Shown here in pieces: positions 63,091 through 64,000 of a stretch of DNA of 64,000 bases (position 1 is the stretch's first letter; every line of letters begins with the position of its first letter). Source of the stretch: Streptomyces zingiberis (lineage in GTDB: Bacteria; Actinomycetota; Actinomycetes; Streptomycetales; Streptomycetaceae); assembly GCF_012034935.1 (NCBI RefSeq), contig NZ_JAATEN010000030.1, forward strand, positions 1 through 64,000, read 5' to 3'. The notes under the pieces were generated by a model. The model did no database searches. It was not told where the DNA came from and saw only the letters and a list, made by a program, of their open reading frames with translations. The position numbers were made by a program, and so were the translations under genes.

Positions 63091-63760
63091 TGAGACACCT
63101 GAACCTTCCGCACCGGACGGTCACCGGCTTCCCCTCCGGTAACTCCTCGTCGCTGTGTGCTCACTCCCAGAGTAGGGGCGGGTGGTACGAGTGGGGAAGA
63201 GGAGCAGCGTTCGCTCTCCTACTGGGACAGACGCCCCCCATTGAGTACATAGCGCGTAGGCGACGGGGGTAAGCGAACCTCACGGTGTCATCGGGGGAAA
63301 CAGTGGCCCTCACGCGCCCCGCCCCGCGCCTCCCCGCGCCGCCGGTCCCGCCCCGGTCACCGGCCCACTCTCGTGAGACCCGGCGTGAACTGGGAGTTCG
63401 CCCCGCTCACCACGCAGGCCGAGGGTGCGGGCGACCTCTCCCCGAGGCCGGGCCCGGCGCCCGGAACGGTACGGACGGACGCGGCCGACGGCTCCGTACC
63501 CGGATTCCGCGCCGGGCGCCGCCCCTCCCCCACCGGGGCCGGAGGAACCCGCCGTCCGGCGCCGCCGGAAAGGGTACGTAGACCGAACCGGGTCGTTATG
63601 TCGACTCATCGCCCCTGCGACGATATGAGGTGGCGGCATGTCCCCGCCGAGAGAACACGGCCCGGGGAGCGTAGCGCAGCGGAGTCCGGCGCCGGAGGGC
63701 CTGCTGGAGACGCCCCGGGCGTTCACGGCCGTAACCGGTACCGCGGTGTGCCGCGCGGCA
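63091..63760. other. 670-base gap between HTH gene and acuC-like gene
   Basis: Contains the upstream control region of the HTH gene (A+T-richer near 63120-63290). A possible 93-codon frame beginning at GTG 63303 is Pro/Arg low complexity and not called. No RNA gene is recognised. Confidence 0.5.
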
Positions 63761-64000
63761 CTACGGCAGCAGCCCGTGGGCCGGGAACACCGCACGCCGG
63801 GTCGCCAGCACCGCCTGGTCGAGACGGTCCGCCGGGTCGTAGCCGCCGTCCTCGAAATCACGCCAGTGCGGGTCGCGGCCGTCCGTCATCCGCCGCGGCG
63901 CGAGCTGCCGGGTCCGGGCGTACACCTCCTGGCGCCACTCCTCCGGGGTCTCCGCCGCCGGGTCGACGGGCCGGCCCGCGGCGATGGCGACAAGATGGGT
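63761..64000 (-). CDS. Probable acetoin utilisation protein AcuC, C-terminal part (truncated by window)
   Basis: An open frame from the window edge to TAG at 63761-63763 encodes the last 79 residues. It includes ETPEEWRQEVYARTRQLAPR, MTDGRDPHWRDFEDGGYDPA and a C-terminus ending ATRRAVFPAHGLLP. I recognise this ending from streptomycete AcuC (class I/II histone-deacetylase-like) proteins, but the catalytic domain is outside the window. The assignment therefore rests on the C-terminus and remembered gene order. Confidence 0.6.
   Translation of the reverse strand, partial: THLVAIAAGRPVDPAAETPEEWRQEVYARTRQLAPRRMTDGRDPHWRDFEDGGYDPADRLDQAVLATRRAVFPAHGLLP

Noticed and set aside
63285..63581. A 98-codon plus-strand frame before the acuC-like gene
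   Set aside because: Pro/Arg low complexity with no conserved-looking segment.

Overview
The window is high-G+C DNA with the gene content of a Streptomyces or close relative. It carries the sporulation sigma factor BldN with its anti-sigma partner, Rex with the hemACDB operon, futalosine-pathway menaquinone genes, a class I lysyl-tRNA synthetase, DUF2637 and DUF4229 proteins, and many GTG and TTG starts. I saw no rRNA, tRNA, CRISPR array, insertion sequence or phage gene. The first ~90 bases include a near-pure G run that looks like a contig end or sequencing artefact.

Layout. 0.3-3.5 kb: a FabG4/MaoC fatty-acid module whose divergent thiolase partner is a broken remnant. 4.1-11.9 kb: a choline-to-glycine-betaine block (betB, betA and an ATPase / double permease / lipoprotein ABC importer). 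12.3-17.2 kb: a TetR regulator, a P-loop kinase, a DAACS symporter preceded by a short Cys-containing leader peptide, a DUF4229 protein and a GNAT. 17.5-24.7 kb: menaquinone genes (mqnE, Lrp-type regulator, UbiX-like, rhomboid, mqnP, UbiD-like). 25-32.1 kb: System II cytochrome c maturation (resA-ccdA-resB-ccsB), a histidine phosphatase and hemL. 32.5-41.1 kb: a conserved hypothetical, CsbD-like protein, khtTU-type K+/H+ antiporter, SDR, two DUF3558-like lipoproteins and a DUF2637 protein. 41.3-46.8 kb: divergent lysS and argS, then an aminotransferase. 46.8-48.9 kb: largely gene-poor with one GNAT. 48.9-55.1 kb: rex-hemA-hemC-hemD-hemB on the minus strand with a Rex operator and promoter. 55.6-64 kb: glutaredoxin-like protein, HAD phosphatase, bldN, rsbN, acyltransferase, epimerase, bS22, an HTH protein and the end of a probable acuC.

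Several modules fit together around respiration. Menaquinone synthesis, cytochrome c maturation and heme synthesis (hemL plus hemACDB) all feed the electron transport chain, and Rex senses NADH/NAD+ at its own heme operon. The resA-ccdA and resB-ccsB junctions, hemL/phosphatase, the UbiD/mqnP pair and rex-hemA-hemC-hemD-hemB all use 4-base start/stop overlaps, implying translational coupling.

A distinctive trait is abundant short tandem repeats (7, 9, 14, 16, 18, 27 and 45 bp units), both between genes and as in-frame low-complexity tails. The most interesting candidate system is the leader peptide plus palindrome upstream of a DAACS symporter that has lost two sodium-site residues, which suggests attenuation of a sulfur-amino-acid transporter.
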